Assembly: GCA_019044685.2 (NCBI GenBank)
Contig: JAGTXX020000011.1
Span: 1,860,001-1,924,000, forward strand
DNA: 64,000 nt
Reading direction: 5' to 3'
Source of the DNA: Nannochloris sp. 'desiccata'
Taxonomy: Eukaryota; Chlorophyta; Trebouxiophyceae; Chlorellales; Chlorellaceae
Part shown: positions 1-9,794 of the stretch, in pieces
Layout of the letters: every line of letters begins with the position of its first letter
Position numbering within the stretch: position 1 is the stretch's first letter
Notes under the pieces: model-generated
Told to the model about the DNA's origin: nothing
The model's database searches: none
What the model saw: the letters and a program-made list of their open reading frames with translations, nothing else
Program-made: the position numbers and the translations under genes

Positions 1-53
1 ACGCAGAAGCGGGGCGTGAAGGTGGAGATATGAAGGTTGAAGAGGCAGAGTAA
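1..53 (+). CDS. Possible 3' end of an upstream gene (partial)
   Basis: Frame 3 is open from the window edge to a TAA at 51-53 and encodes a short acidic tail ending KVEEAE. Its Glu/Gly-rich composition resembles the end of a coding region. Sixteen codons is too few to assign a family, and an open stretch this short can occur by chance. No TGTAA signal lies immediately downstream. Confidence 0.3.
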   Translation, partial: AEAGREGGDMKVEEAE

Positions 54-1065
54 ATACTGTTTTAATCATTAATTACCAAAAATAATCTTCAAGAAACCTC
101 GTATCCTTCTTCGAAATTCTCTTTGCATTCTGTCATTCGTCCCTTTTGAAAATTAGAACAGTAATACCTTAAAACAAGAATAACAACAACACCATCGGGA
201 GTTAAACATCTTGTTTCCTGCCTGACTATTAGGCAGCCTAAAATTCCATGTAAAAAAGAGCTCATTCTATATGATTAACTAAAAAAAGAACTCAGCTCGC
301 ATTATAAACTACCTTGCTCCTGCCTCGCTGTGTGGTGAAAAATGAAAAGGTAGTATTAGTATTGTTGGTGGTGGGGCGGGGGGGATAAACCGATACATTG
401 TGGCGAGTTTACATATAAGCAACAGCTCAAGGGAAAATAAAAGAAAGATAAGGGGTGGAATTCAGAAAAGGAAAGCAAAGAAAGGCAACAACACCACGTT
501 CCGGACCTGCCTTTTCAAAATATTCCCTCAAAATCTATAAATATATTATCCCTGACAGTTATTTAACCCCTAAAATAAAGAAAAATAAGAGAGAAATGTT
601 GGAGAATGTGAACCGGGGGAAGAAAGAATGACGTGGAAAAGATACACAGACAGGCATATGCACAAGCACTTATTACGCGGGAAACAGCAGATGTTTCATT
701 AGCAAAGTGCAGGTGGAATTTGGTTTAATTCGTATATACAAAGAGGTGCAATGCAGTAAAATGAAGTAGAAATACGCTTCTTCTATTCTATACTCGCAAT
801 AATAATTATTTGAAAAGACAAAAAGTGGAGAAAACGTATAAACCTGAGGTATCAGATAGTTGTTGTTTGTTGAGTTTTCTGGGGTGAAAAATATAAAACA
901 AATAGAACCAAGAACTTTTAAGCTTCAGGGAAATTTAAGGCTCAAGATTTTAGTAACGTATTTGTTTGTGCGTGTACTGATCGATTTCATCGTCTCTGTC
1001 GAAGCCTCGACTTTGTTAGGCGAAAAAGACAAGAGGCAGGCCGGTAGGAAAGGATGGTGTCTGCC
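54..1065. other. Intergenic, no gene recognised
   Basis: AT-rich, with many stops in all frames. A 69-codon open stretch at 860-1069 has no recognisable motif. The stretch probably holds the 3' UTRs of the gene left of the window and of the ammonium transporter on the right. Confidence 0.5.
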
Positions 1066-2565
1066 TTAGACAAGAGGCATCTTTGCCCTGGCCAAAGCCT
1101 CTTCAATCTTGCGATCAATCATCTCAGGGGTAAGAGTAACATCTGATCCCTTAGCACGGGCAGTCTCGGGATCGTGGGGATACGCAGAACCACCGTGATG
1201 AGAAACATCTAAACCAGCAGCCTCGACCTCGGGCGCGACACGGAACTGACCAAGTTTTTTCAAAATAAAGAAGAAGGGTGTCATGAGACCCATAGACCAT
1301 CCAACGATAGCTAAAATGTAGACCAAATGAGCGGCAAGGAGGCTACCTCCGCCACCTAGGATAAATCCATAATTACGCTGGATTTCTGAGCCATCTTCAT
1401 CTTCCAAAAAGCCCGCAGCCTGGGTGACCACATTGGGATCGGCAAAGGCAGCAGTAGCAATCATACCCCACATACCGCAGAAAGCATGGACAGCAATAGC
1501 ATCCAAAGGATCATCAACCTTCATGACATGAAGAATGAGTTTGGAAGAACCGAAGTAGACAGCACCCCCGATGATACCTGTAATGAACGCAGCCCATGGG
1601 CGGTAGAATCCGCAACCACCAGTGACTGATACAAGTCCACCAAGAGCTCCGTTGCCAACCATGAGAAGATCGTATACGACAACACCAGTGGAAGCATAGG
1701 TAGTGATACAGTTGACAGCAAGGCAAGATAAAGCACCGGTAGCAGCGCCAAGAGTGGTGTTAATTGCCACTAAAGCGGCTAAATTGGAGGCATCGTAAAT
1801 TGCAAGAGTGGAACCGGGGTTGAATCCGTACCATCCAAACCACAAAAAGAAGACTCCAAGTAAAGTAAGAGAGGCGTTGTGCCCAGGCATATCCACAGCT
1901 TTACCGTTGGCGTCGAAACGACCGATACGGGGACCCAAGATATAGGCAGCAGCAAGAGAAGCAAAACCGCCAATCATGTGGACAGGGCCATCGCCGGCAA
2001 AATCGTACACACCAGTGCCGAAAAGGAGGTTGGCTTTATCAGTGAATGCAGTAGCCCATCCGTTTCCAGACCAGACCCAATGAGCCATGGTAGGGTAAAC
2101 AAATAAGACGAGCATCATTTCGTACATCAAATATGCTTGGAACTTGCAACGCTCTGCGACGGCACCTGAGACGATGGTGGCGGCAGTGGCGGCAAAGGTG
2201 AACTGGAAAAACCAGAATGCCAAGGCGTCGTTGTTGAGGTCACGAAGAAAGAAGTTGCGGTTGCCAATAAACTTGTTAACATTGGTAGGGTCATCAGGGT
2301 CACCATAGGCAAAGGCATACCCAGTAGCCCACCAACAGATACTGCCTAGACAGGCATCGAGAATGTTGAGTAAAATGATGTTCTTGGCGTTTTTAGCACG
2401 CACGGAACCAGCGCAAAGCATGGCAAAACCAACTTGCATGAAGAAGACCATATAACCGCTCTGCAACATCCAAGCATTGTTGGATGAGAGAACAGTAGTT
2501 TCCTCAAAGCCTTGAAGAGCCGTAACGTTCTCAACGACGCCGGGGAAGGCGGCCTGGACAGACAT
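1066..2565 (-). CDS. AMT1: Ammonium transporter, AMT1 type
   Basis: This is a 499-residue AMT/MEP/Rh channel that brings ammonium across the plasma membrane; no intron is needed. It has eleven hydrophobic segments beginning at about residue 30. The family's conserved D-F-A-G segment is at 188-191 and the twin pore histidines are at about 196 (GPVHMIGG) and 360 (AVHAFCGMWG). The cytosolic C-terminal tail has the GLDVSHHGGSAY motif, which in AMT1 proteins couples trimer subunits and carries the regulatory phospho-site; here that site is Ser rather than Thr. The ATG is followed by a short hydrophilic lead before TM1, the usual AMT1 layout. The next gene upstream lies about 0.9 kb away, leaving room for a nitrogen-responsive promoter, although I see no defined site. 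Family assignment is very secure; substrate affinity cannot be read from sequence. Confidence 0.96.
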   Translation of the reverse strand: MSVQAAFPGVVENVTALQGFEETTVLSSNNAWMLQSGYMVFFMQVGFAMLCAGSVRAKNAKNIILLNILDACLGSICWWATGYAFAYGDPDDPTNVNKFIGNRNFFLRDLNNDALAFWFFQFTFAATAATIVSGAVAERCKFQAYLMYEMMLVLFVYPTMAHWVWSGNGWATAFTDKANLLFGTGVYDFAGDGPVHMIGGFASLAAAYILGPRIGRFDANGKAVDMPGHNASLTLLGVFFLWFGWYGFNPGSTLAIYDASNLAALVAINTTLGAATGALSCLAVNCITTYASTGVVVYDLLMVGNGALGGLVSVTGGCGFYRPWAAFITGIIGGAVYFGSSKLILHVMKVDDPLDAIAVHAFCGMWGMIATAAFADPNVVTQAAGFLEDEDGSEIQRNYGFILGGGGSLLAAHLVYILAIVGWSMGLMTPFFFILKKLGQFRVAPEVEAAGLDVSHHGGSAYPHDPETARAKGSDVTLTPEMIDRKIEEALARAKMPLV

Positions 2566-3499
2566 TGTCTGCGGGGGAGGAAGGGGAAAGAATGTTGAGA
2601 AGAAGAGTTTATAATTGATTGAGCAGGATCAAGCAGACGTTTCCCCTCGAGGGGAACGTCAAAGTGGCAAAAGTGAAACTTGGACGAATTCAACAACTCA
2701 CGGCGATACGTAGATTTAAACTGATTACCAAGTTGCAACTGAAGGTAAGCCTGGAAAAGAAGAAGAAGAGAAGGTGTAGGTGGATTAATGAGAACATCAA
2801 AGGGGGTGGGAAAAATTGCGAAAAGGTGGCGTAAATCCCGCTGAGAAATTGAAGATGAAGGTGAATATGACAACGATAGTGTGCATCCATCCATTAAGGA
2901 TAGCGGGGAGGTTTTTCTGCAAAACCCTCATCCCATCACAAAGCCCTTGCCCAGGTTTTACTTTGTAACAAAGCTTAGGCGAGGGCTTCAGATCATGCAG
3001 AAGCACTGCCCATACTCATAATAACAAAATTGATGCAAGAATTGTCAGCTTTCAAGCGTCACGGAGTGACCTACCTCTAGGTTATTTAGAAATGGAGGAC
3101 AGGATGCAGTGCGGGAAGGTGCCAATATAGTGACCTAGGCTTGCGAATAGCAAACTTAGTTGGTAAATACAATTATTTTTGCTGTTGATGCTGCATGCGG
3201 TCAGCTTTTGACTTCGCACATGGGCCCCATGGACTAGGGTGCAGCTAGGGTTAGCGCCCTATCACCACACAAATCTCCCCAAATTGGCCTCGCGTCCTGG
3301 GTCAAAATTACATTTAACGCATGGGGCGCTTGTTATCTCTGTAGCAGGTACTAATATTTATTAAACTCTTCAAAAATCGACTTGACATCGCTTTACCAGG
3401 ACTGAAAGGCCAGTTTGCGAAACGTTAACAACCCGCCCCCTGTTTCCAGACAAGAAATTGGGGGCTCAGCCCGGGCTGAAGGCCTTCAAAGCCTCCTTA
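2566..3499. other. Intergenic: AMT1 upstream region
   Basis: No coding region is recognised; short antisense ORFs here are low-complexity. It should hold the AMT1 promoter (minus strand) and the 3' UTR of the helicase-associated-domain gene, for which TTACA (TGTAA on the minus strand) at 3308-3312 is a candidate poly(A) signal. Confidence 0.5.
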
Positions 3500-4180
3500 T
3501 CATATTTCACTATCTTTCACCTGAATCACACTTGATACCCCTTTCTTCGGTTCCCAATCAAACCCTAAACCATCTAATCTCCTTTTTCGAGCGTCTTCAA
3601 GCCTTCCTTGCCGCCGCCGTTGCCGCTGCACCAACAGCCATGCATACAATCCTGGCGGTATCTCAGGGTCATTGAAAGGGACTCTGCAATGCCCATGCCG
3701 TGAATGAAATGCTGCCAATTGTTGAAATCGCGCTTTCCACCGAGCGTCGTAAGAATCATAGGCGAAGTCTAGCGAGCTTAAAGCTCTAAAGGTTTCGATA
3801 GGAAGAAGACCCCGCCGCCAGCGGTGTCGTTGGGAGGTGGTCCATTGGCCTAGGCCGCCTGGATAGTCATACGGCACGTCTGCATTGCCATGTTGCTGGA
3901 CATAAAGCCGTAGCTCTTGAAGACGCTGTTGGGTGGCACGTTTCCGGCGATTAAGAGGTCCTTTTGGAGTAGCATGAGCCGAAGGAGCAGCGGCAAAGAT
4001 CTTGATTGAATGGAGAGCAGCGCTTAAACGTGGAAATGGGAGCGGTGCTGCTATAAGGTTGGGTTTTGATTGGATATTTAAGTGCAGAAATGGTTGCGAG
4101 AGCAGGAGGGACGAAGGCGCAGGTGTGGGTCTAATGAATCTCTGACAGCATCTATTTAAAGGGTTTACTGTGAGCTTCAT
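3500..4180 (-). CDS. Protein with two helicase-associated (HA) domains, organelle-targeted
   Basis: 226 residues in one exon. Residues 1-65 are rich in Ser, Arg, Leu and Pro with few acidic residues, like a plastid or mitochondrial transit peptide. Two repeats follow, at about 72-130 and 142-205. Each is built around aromatic positions with H-G-x-x-x-V-P and a terminal L-x-x-L-x-F-x-(W/Y), the hallmark of the helicase-associated domain (PF03457). The second contains RHGHCRVPF and GLGFDWEP. These Arg/Trp-rich modules are thought to bind nucleic acid and occur as stand-alone proteins in algae. No helicase motifs are present, so this is not a truncated helicase on the evidence here. Function unknown; an organellar nucleic-acid-binding role is inferred. 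Confidence 0.75.
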   Translation of the reverse strand: MKLTVNPLNRCCQRFIRPTPAPSSLLLSQPFLHLNIQSKPNLIAAPLPFPRLSAALHSIKIFAAAPSAHATPKGPLNRRKRATQQRLQELRLYVQQHGNADVPYDYPGGLGQWTTSQRHRWRRGLLPIETFRALSSLDFAYDSYDARWKARFQQLAAFHSRHGHCRVPFNDPEIPPGLYAWLLVQRQRRRQGRLEDARKRRLDGLGFDWEPKKGVSSVIQVKDSEI

Positions 4181-4512
4181 CGCTATTCAAATCAAAATCA
4201 CCCGTTCTAATCACATTCTTTAGATCTCAAACAGAAAGGAATAAGTATTGTAACTGGCTGAAATGGGCAGCACAAGTAAAGTAGATCAAACTCTGACCAA
4301 AAACAGCCTAGGCACAACTTCTTAAAGAATTTGCCTTGAAATGGAAAAGGATGACAGATACCTTTCAAAACGAACAGTTTCGCAACACCAAATAGTGATC
4401 AAGAGGAAATATGGTCGCTTCAGTCATGATGAACGCTCTTAAAATTTGAATAATTATAAGACCAAAATCTAAATAGATTGGAGGGCTGATCCCACCAGAA
4501 AGCTCATTTGCA
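4181..4512. other. Short divergent intergenic region
   Basis: 332 bp between the oppositely transcribed HA-domain gene and the single-pass membrane protein gene; it presumably holds both promoters. No other feature seen. Confidence 0.5.
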
Positions 4513-5706
4513 ATGAGATATATGCTACAGGACTCTAGTGGCGGTACGTCCTCTGCTGGAATAGGGACTGATAGCGCTGTTCAGGTAAGCGAGTGGAAAT
4601 GCCGTGTTCTTCATGGAAATGTTCAATAGTTAGTTCTTGTACAATAAATGCCTCAAAAGGTTGAAGGAATACATCTAAACAAAGCATATGCAATTGAAAC
4701 GACCCACAATGGTTTCCATATTTCACTGCAGGTCAAAACTTCTCATGCTGGTCCGACGTTCACCCTAGCTTTGCTGGTCTTAGTGGGACTCTGTGCCTTG
4801 TTTGGGGTAGCCTGGATTTTCCTTAAACTCTTTAGAATTTTTAAACCGCAGCGGCCACAGCTTAGGCTCACTCCTGCCACATTCAGCGGGGGATTGAGCG
4901 CCCATGGCTTGCAGCACCGTAGCTCCGCCTATCTTTCTGGCCCATTTGTATCCGATCTAGAGCGAGGTGACACCGCAGATTCTTTAACTTTTGTAGAGCG
5001 TACAGATAGTATGGTTATGCGTGCTTCTGTATGGGCCCAGGCTATCCTATCTGGCGAACATCCTTTACCTCCAACATTGCCGACACCACCTCCTGTGTCA
5101 TCTAGTAACCACTGTGGTACTACCAAGCCCTGGGATACTATTTCTATTCCTGTAAAGCAAGCTGTCGTAATCACCCAACCCGATGGACAGGCTACCTTAG
5201 GTATCTCTGAAGTAAAACAGAAGGATGTGATGGTGCAGGTAGATGAAGAAGACTTGATTAGAGAGTCGAACAATTGCGGGGGTGGTTTCCGTGGCCGTAA
5301 TACCAGTAGTAGCATGAGTGGCTTTGTTTGTCCTAGTAGTGGTGCTGCTACGGCTCACCAGAGAAGGCAGCAGAGACTTGATGTAGTAGATGAAGCTTCG
5401 CAATGTCCTGGGCAGTCTTCAAGAGACAATAGTAGGTCTCAACTTGGCAGAGCCTCGGCTACCGTGGAGGACTCGAGTTATGTACGAAGTAGCAGCAGCA
5501 CTATCACAGGCAAAGGACAAGTAGGTATAGGAGATGATATGTTACATATGGGGGTTTCTGTATCACCAGAAATAGAAGACAGTAGCTCTAGTGTCCCTGC
5601 TGAACAACAAGATCAACATGGAAGACAACGACGACGAAGAAGAAGAAAACGCCGCAAGGGTACTTGTGAAGCTTCCTGTCAAACTGAAGAATCGTCTTTA
5701 AGTTAG
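4513..5706 (+). CDS. Single-pass membrane protein with a Ser-rich tail, unknown function
   Basis: Two-exon model: 4513-4584 and 4732-5706 (348 residues). The donor is CAG|GTAAGC and the acceptor TTTCACTGCAG|GTC, with frame preserved; this gives a better start than an ATG at 4648, which would lie inside the intron. A short extracytosolic or lumenal N-terminus precedes one strong membrane segment at about residues 36-58, followed by a basic stretch (KLFRIFKPQRPQ). A long Ser/Thr/Gln-rich disordered region comes next, and the end is very basic (RRRRRRKRRK) before a Cys-containing tail. No domain is recognised. By the positive-inside rule the long tail would be cytosolic. The intron assignment is well supported; the function is not known. 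Confidence 0.65.
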
Positions 5707-6260
5707 ATAGTGTTATTACTTGAAATAATTTTTAGAGTACACCCCGTTTTATTTTTTATATATTACCATGTCGTTCAATCTTGAAATACTTTTACCCGCT
5801 GCGGCTATCACCTTATCTTTTCTTGTATCTTCTCTTATACTTCCCTTGCCTTCTGCCCTTATCAAAGCTGAAGTACTTATCGAGTTAAAATTATATATAC
5901 TATTTATTTTACTGATACCCTGCCTTTAATTACCTTAATCTTTCAATGTCACCGTCACGTACCATTTTGTTGAGAGACTTCGCTGAGCTTTGCTGAAATT
6001 GTAGGGCAATGTGTTAAGAAATTGGCGAAATGCAACAATATTAATATCTTGACCCTGGATTCTTTCTAATTCCTTGTTGGCTACCACATATTTTATCATT
6101 TCCTTGGTTTTTCATTATTTCTTTTTTCCTTTGGGGGACTCTTTCTTTTTGTCTTCGCAGCACTGTGACTCAAATTAACATACGCGTGGATATAATATAA
6201 ATACCTTGGTATTCAAGTTAAACAAATCACAGTATATATGTTGAAAAAGAAAACTTGTAT
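5707..6260. other. Convergent intergenic region
   Basis: 3' UTRs of two converging genes. A 53-codon hydrophobic open frame at 5768-5929 starts with ATG but has no recognisable similarity and is not called. Confidence 0.5.
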
Positions 6261-7819
6261 TTAAAGAGGCGGGCCACATGAATACACAGTCGCACAAAGA
6301 GCTCCAACTTCCGGCATTGTTGCAATAGCCACCGCAGCCTCCCCCCTCGCTGAAAGCGTAGATTTCGCTTCCGCAACAATCAATGGAACCAACCTTGCTA
6401 ATGGCAAAGCAATCCCTTTACCCATTCGTTCACCAAGCCCAGAAGCGGCAACTTTGCTTACGGATCGAGCGGCAAGTAACACCACTTGTTGAAATCTCTC
6501 ACTGCTCAGAATGCAGCCTACTTCTTCAACCATAGCATGCACAGCATCTACATCAACCAACAAATCATGTGCACCAGGCAACAGGGCTCTATTGTCTGGC
6601 TTTTTCAATCGAAGCATTTCACGCAGTCCTTGTGGAGGTGGCAACAAAAACTCAATCCACCCGCCAATAATAGAGTCACTAAGTGGAGCGGTGGTGTTGG
6701 TCGAACTACTAGCAACATCCATGGCTGACTGTGCTATACTTCTTCCTCCTATTATTTCTTGAGTGAATAACGCAAGTGAACGTGATAAAATAACCTCCAG
6801 CTCTTTAGAATCAATTTCCTGATCCAACGAGACCCCTACAAGCGTGGCATCTGCCGCTCTTCGAGCTACTGCAAGAAGTTTGACATGCCCTATATTGGTT
6901 AAATACTCTGCAAAAGAGAGAAAAGATTCTTGTGAAGGAGCGGAAAGCTGAGGAGGAGGTCTTGCACCACCACTGAGCCTCGATAACCCTCGATTGCCAA
7001 AGCCACCGCCACCGCCGCTGCTAGCTGGATCGTACAGTGCTGCTTCCAAGTAGAGACGCCGGCCTAAAACATTCAACTGTACTCTCACTTGTAAACTGAG
7101 CAATGATAACAACCAAATAGAGGCAATTAATCGACCCAAAGCTGCTCCAGAAAGATCTTCCCAAAGTGTCCGTTTTTCGTCGGGAGTCAGAGGGATCGTG
7201 CCTCCTTTGGCTAACCTTAATCTTTCTAAGGAAGCATCAATCCCAGCTGCAGCAGCTAAGGAGCGAGATAATGGGAGGAGTAGAGATGGGAGAGTCGTTG
7301 CATCTACTATTTGCTGTATAGAGTCAAAATGGTGCTGAAGATGGGCGCCGGCATCTAGAGCATAGGTGTTTGTGTGGCCTGTAGGATTAATAAGCACTGG
7401 TGGCTGCTGCTGTGGTTGCTGATGTTCTCTTGGTCTTCTAGGTCGTGAAGGTGAAAATATCAAGCTTTCTTGATTATCTGGGGTACTAGATTCGAGGCTT
7501 TCTTCTTGTTGGATTTCTTCTTCAAGTGTCTGATCTTGTTCTCGTGCAGCTGCCGCTGATGCTGCTTGTTCTTCTTGGTCTTGGGCAAGTGGAGGAGAAG
7601 GTTCTATCAAACTGGATGTGTACCAGGTATACACACAGTATGCTGTTGCTGCACTGGCTGCGCCTGCAGCAAGAACTGCTACGGCTCTACGCTTGGTTCT
7701 GCAGAAAAGGGGAAAAGGCGGGGAAGATCACTGTGAAATCTTGAAAAGAGGGGAAGGAGTTGGATAAATGGGCGTCTGTGCTATCGTATTGGCACAAACC
7801 TGCTCCATAATGTTGACAT
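6261..7819 (-). CDS. PEX3: Peroxin-3, peroxisome membrane biogenesis factor
   Basis: Two exons on the minus strand, 7819-7800 and 7698-6261 (485 residues). The 20-nt first exon is joined by AGCAG|GTTTGT and TTCTGCAG|A. It supplies the start MSTLWSRTKRR, which leads directly into the membrane anchor at about residues 12-30, as expected for PEX3, an N-anchored peroxisomal membrane protein that docks PEX19 and its cargo. A low-complexity Gln/Glu/Pro region at about 40-115 is an insertion relative to short PEX3s. Family-typical blocks follow: the TLWEDLSGAALGRLIASIW region, the VRVQLNVLGRRLYLEAALY signature and the SFLSFAEYLTNIGH segment. The C-terminal half is helical, Ala/Leu-rich and diverged. 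Conserved order and the short N-terminal anchor make PEX3 the best match. Confidence 0.85.
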
Positions 7820-8537
7820 ATCTGTCAACGGGGCAGAGAGATAGTCGATAATATGAGAATAAGTAGTGGGTCAGTGAGATTCTTTAAAATTACTGTTTAA
7901 TAATATTCGAATCCCGTGCCAGCGGAGTGCATCCGCTCTCAGCTGGAACCCACGCAGAGCTTAGTGGTGTCGAAAGTCGAAATTGGTATTTTTAAAGGAT
8001 TTATTGTCGTCTCAAGAAGTGTGTGGGGATCAGCATAAATTTCTAATCTTCGAAAAATGCGAACCTTTTAAGTGGAGTTTAAAGAGCGAGAGGAGGATCC
8101 GAGCCGCTGGACCTTTGAATATTTATAATCACTTGCAGCTGAATACATCACCTTCCGACCAGTCTAGAAGAGTGTCTTCTCGCTCTGCATAATTTTCTTG
8201 TGTTTTGTAATTTTTTGCAAGGTAGGTGGAAGTAGAAGACAGCGCGTTTACGGTTATTTATAATAGGTGGCTTTACTCGAAGTTACTACAACATTGTTCA
8301 CAAGTTATGCATTTTTCGTCGTCCAGGCAAAATATAGCTCTACGGAATCTAAATAATATTAGAAAATCGAGGATGATTAGTGACGACAGCCGATTTCGGA
8401 AGTTCTGAAAGATGAACCTGGTCTTCTAGGGGCAATTCGTTCAATTTTAGGAGAACGTCCAAAAACAGCTTCGAAGGATTCAATGCACTCCTGAAGCTCC
8501 TACAAACTTGACGGATCTGGCTCACTCTCTGCATATA
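7820..8537. other. Start of the accessory island, no confident gene
   Basis: No recognised gene. Just upstream of 8538, an open stretch from about 8452 follows a possible acceptor (TTTTAG) in the same frame as the nuclease-like gene, so an extra 5' exon may exist. I could not find its donor. Confidence 0.4.
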
Positions 8538-9482
8538 ATGGCCAGGCGACGTGACGACAAGTTGCTAGCTGGTATGTTCAAGCAAATGGCAGAGTCTATC
8601 GATAAGACAGCCCAGCAGGTCGATAAGACAACAGAAAATCTGAACAAGGAATGCAGAGAGCGAAAAGAGTTAAATAATTGGCAAAAAGCCATGGTCGACG
8701 ACATGGAAGATGCAGTGACAGGTGCTATAAAGGATAAACTGAATGATGCCGTCACGTATGATGTCTTGCGTAAAATGCCAACCGTCAAGAAGAAAGGCGA
8801 TATATATGTCGAGTGGCAGCATATTTTTCCACTCCCTCGTAGCAAATTTTCCACTCCCGCCTTCGGGGCTACATATTTTCTATGTAGGGTATTAGGGTAT
8901 ATTTTGTAGTGTATTAGGGCATATTTTGTATGTAGGGTGTGTAGGTATGTAGGGTATTAGGGTATGTAGGGTATTTCATAATTTGGCTTCCGGGAGTGGA
9001 AAAAAAAAAAAAAAGGTCTAGGAGGGAGTGGAAATGTAGGGTATGTCGAGTGGGATGGTATTGTTTTTGGAAATTTGGGGGGAAAAAATGTCCTTGTATT
9101 GGTAGAAGGGAAAAACAATATGAGATTGTGTCTACTGGATGAAGAAGAACGTGATAACGTGATAAAGAAAGCAGACGAAAAAGAGAAGAGAAAATTAGAG
9201 AAAAACTACATCCCTGGTAAACTAGAGCGCTTTATAGATGCCTTTGAAAATCTGGAGGAGCGGTACAATACTTCTGACAGTAGAGCGGCAAAGCGTGAGG
9301 CTGAGGATTGCTTAGGTTTAATCCAACGCTTGAAATCACAAGGAATAACCAAGGAGAACTTCATGGTTGCAGTCGCTGGTAATTTTATTCCAACAGAAGT
9401 TGCAGAAAAAATAAAACAGCTTGGGTATTGGAGAATCACCAGGAAAGATGGGGAGTACGAAGTATTCCTCCCGTCCCAATAA
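8538..9482 (+). CDS. Coiled-coil PD-(D/E)XK nuclease-like gene, interrupted by a mobile element
   Basis: The gene lies in two blocks, 8538-8816 and 9054-9482, separated by a 225 bp inverted-repeat element plus a 12 bp target copy (237 bp, 79 codons). Without the insert the frame is continuous (235 residues). Residues 1-75 are a charged heptad-rich coiled coil. The next part resembles PD-(D/E)XK nuclease-like proteins: Asp94 in EWDG, then a hydrophobic strand VLVLVEGK with Glu111 and Lys113 at E-x-K spacing. Charged helices follow, then a C-terminal block with VAVAGNFIP and a hydrophobic final strand, as in DUF3782-like relatives. The insertion falls between Trp93 and Asp94, at the predicted active site. 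If the insert stays in the mRNA, translation stops within it at 8907-8909. Nuclease assignment is inference from motif spacing. The upstream start is uncertain. Confidence 0.55.
8805..8816. repeat. Target-site duplication, left copy
   Basis: TATGTCGAGTGG, identical to 9042-9053. It directly precedes the inverted-repeat element and lies in the coding frame of the nuclease-like gene. Confidence 0.85.
8817..9041. mobile_element. MITE or introner-like element, 225 bp, nested inverted repeats
   Basis: The insert is bounded by a 12 bp direct repeat. It carries two perfect 13 bp inverted-repeat pairs: 8826-8838 (TTTCCACTCCCTC) with 9022-9034, and 8847-8859 (TTTTCCACTCCCG) with 8991-9003. Both share the core CCACTCCC. 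The centre (about 8884-8983) is a degenerate array of GTAGGGTAT/TTAGGG-like units, and a run of A lies at 9000-9014. No protein is encoded, so it is non-autonomous. A 12 bp duplication is longer than that of most named DNA transposon superfamilies, so I cannot assign one. GT at 8808 in the left duplication and AG at 9049-9050 in the right one would give a 243-nt intron that keeps frame. That resembles introners described in Micromonas and Aureococcus, but splicing here is untested. Confidence 0.8.
9042..9053. repeat. Target-site duplication, right copy
   Basis: Second copy of TATGTCGAGTGG; the nuclease-like reading frame resumes at 9054 with Asp94. Confidence 0.85.
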
Positions 9483-9794
9483 AGCACGATGTTACACCAA
9501 GAAGGGATCGTTGATGTTCTTGGTCCAGCCGGTAGAGAGCCAGTCCCTTTTAAATAAATTAATTTCACATGTGCTTTGCTGGTTTCTCATGTGGTACCCT
9601 GTGCATAAAATTGCGAAGATATATTTTATAGTATTATATGGATAGTAGTATATGGAGCAAGGGAGGAGTGTTTGCGTATAATTAAAAAAAAACAGAAACA
9701 TAAAAGATATTTTCTTGTTTAGTTTTTCAAGCCCAATTTCAACTGTTGAATTTTGGCCTGAAATTTTGGCATCTGAAAATACAGATTACACGGA
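9483..9794. other. Intergenic within the accessory island
   Basis: AT-rich convergent spacer between the nuclease-like gene and the NYN fragment, with several short A and T runs. No feature recognised. Confidence 0.5.

Noticed and set aside
860..1069. 69-codon plus-strand ORF next to AMT1
   Set aside because: No ATG context, domain or conserved pattern; probably UTR.
5768..5929. 53-codon hydrophobic ATG ORF in a convergent spacer
   Set aside because: T-rich sequence readily gives hydrophobic codons; no homology or regulatory support.
7895..7930. TTCGAATCC string resembling a tRNA T-loop
   Set aside because: No matching T-stem, anticodon arm or acceptor stem in the flanks.
8884..8983. Telomere-like TTAGGG/GTAGGG repeats as an interstitial telomere
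   Set aside because: Irregular unit length and spacing, and fully contained within the inverted-repeat element.
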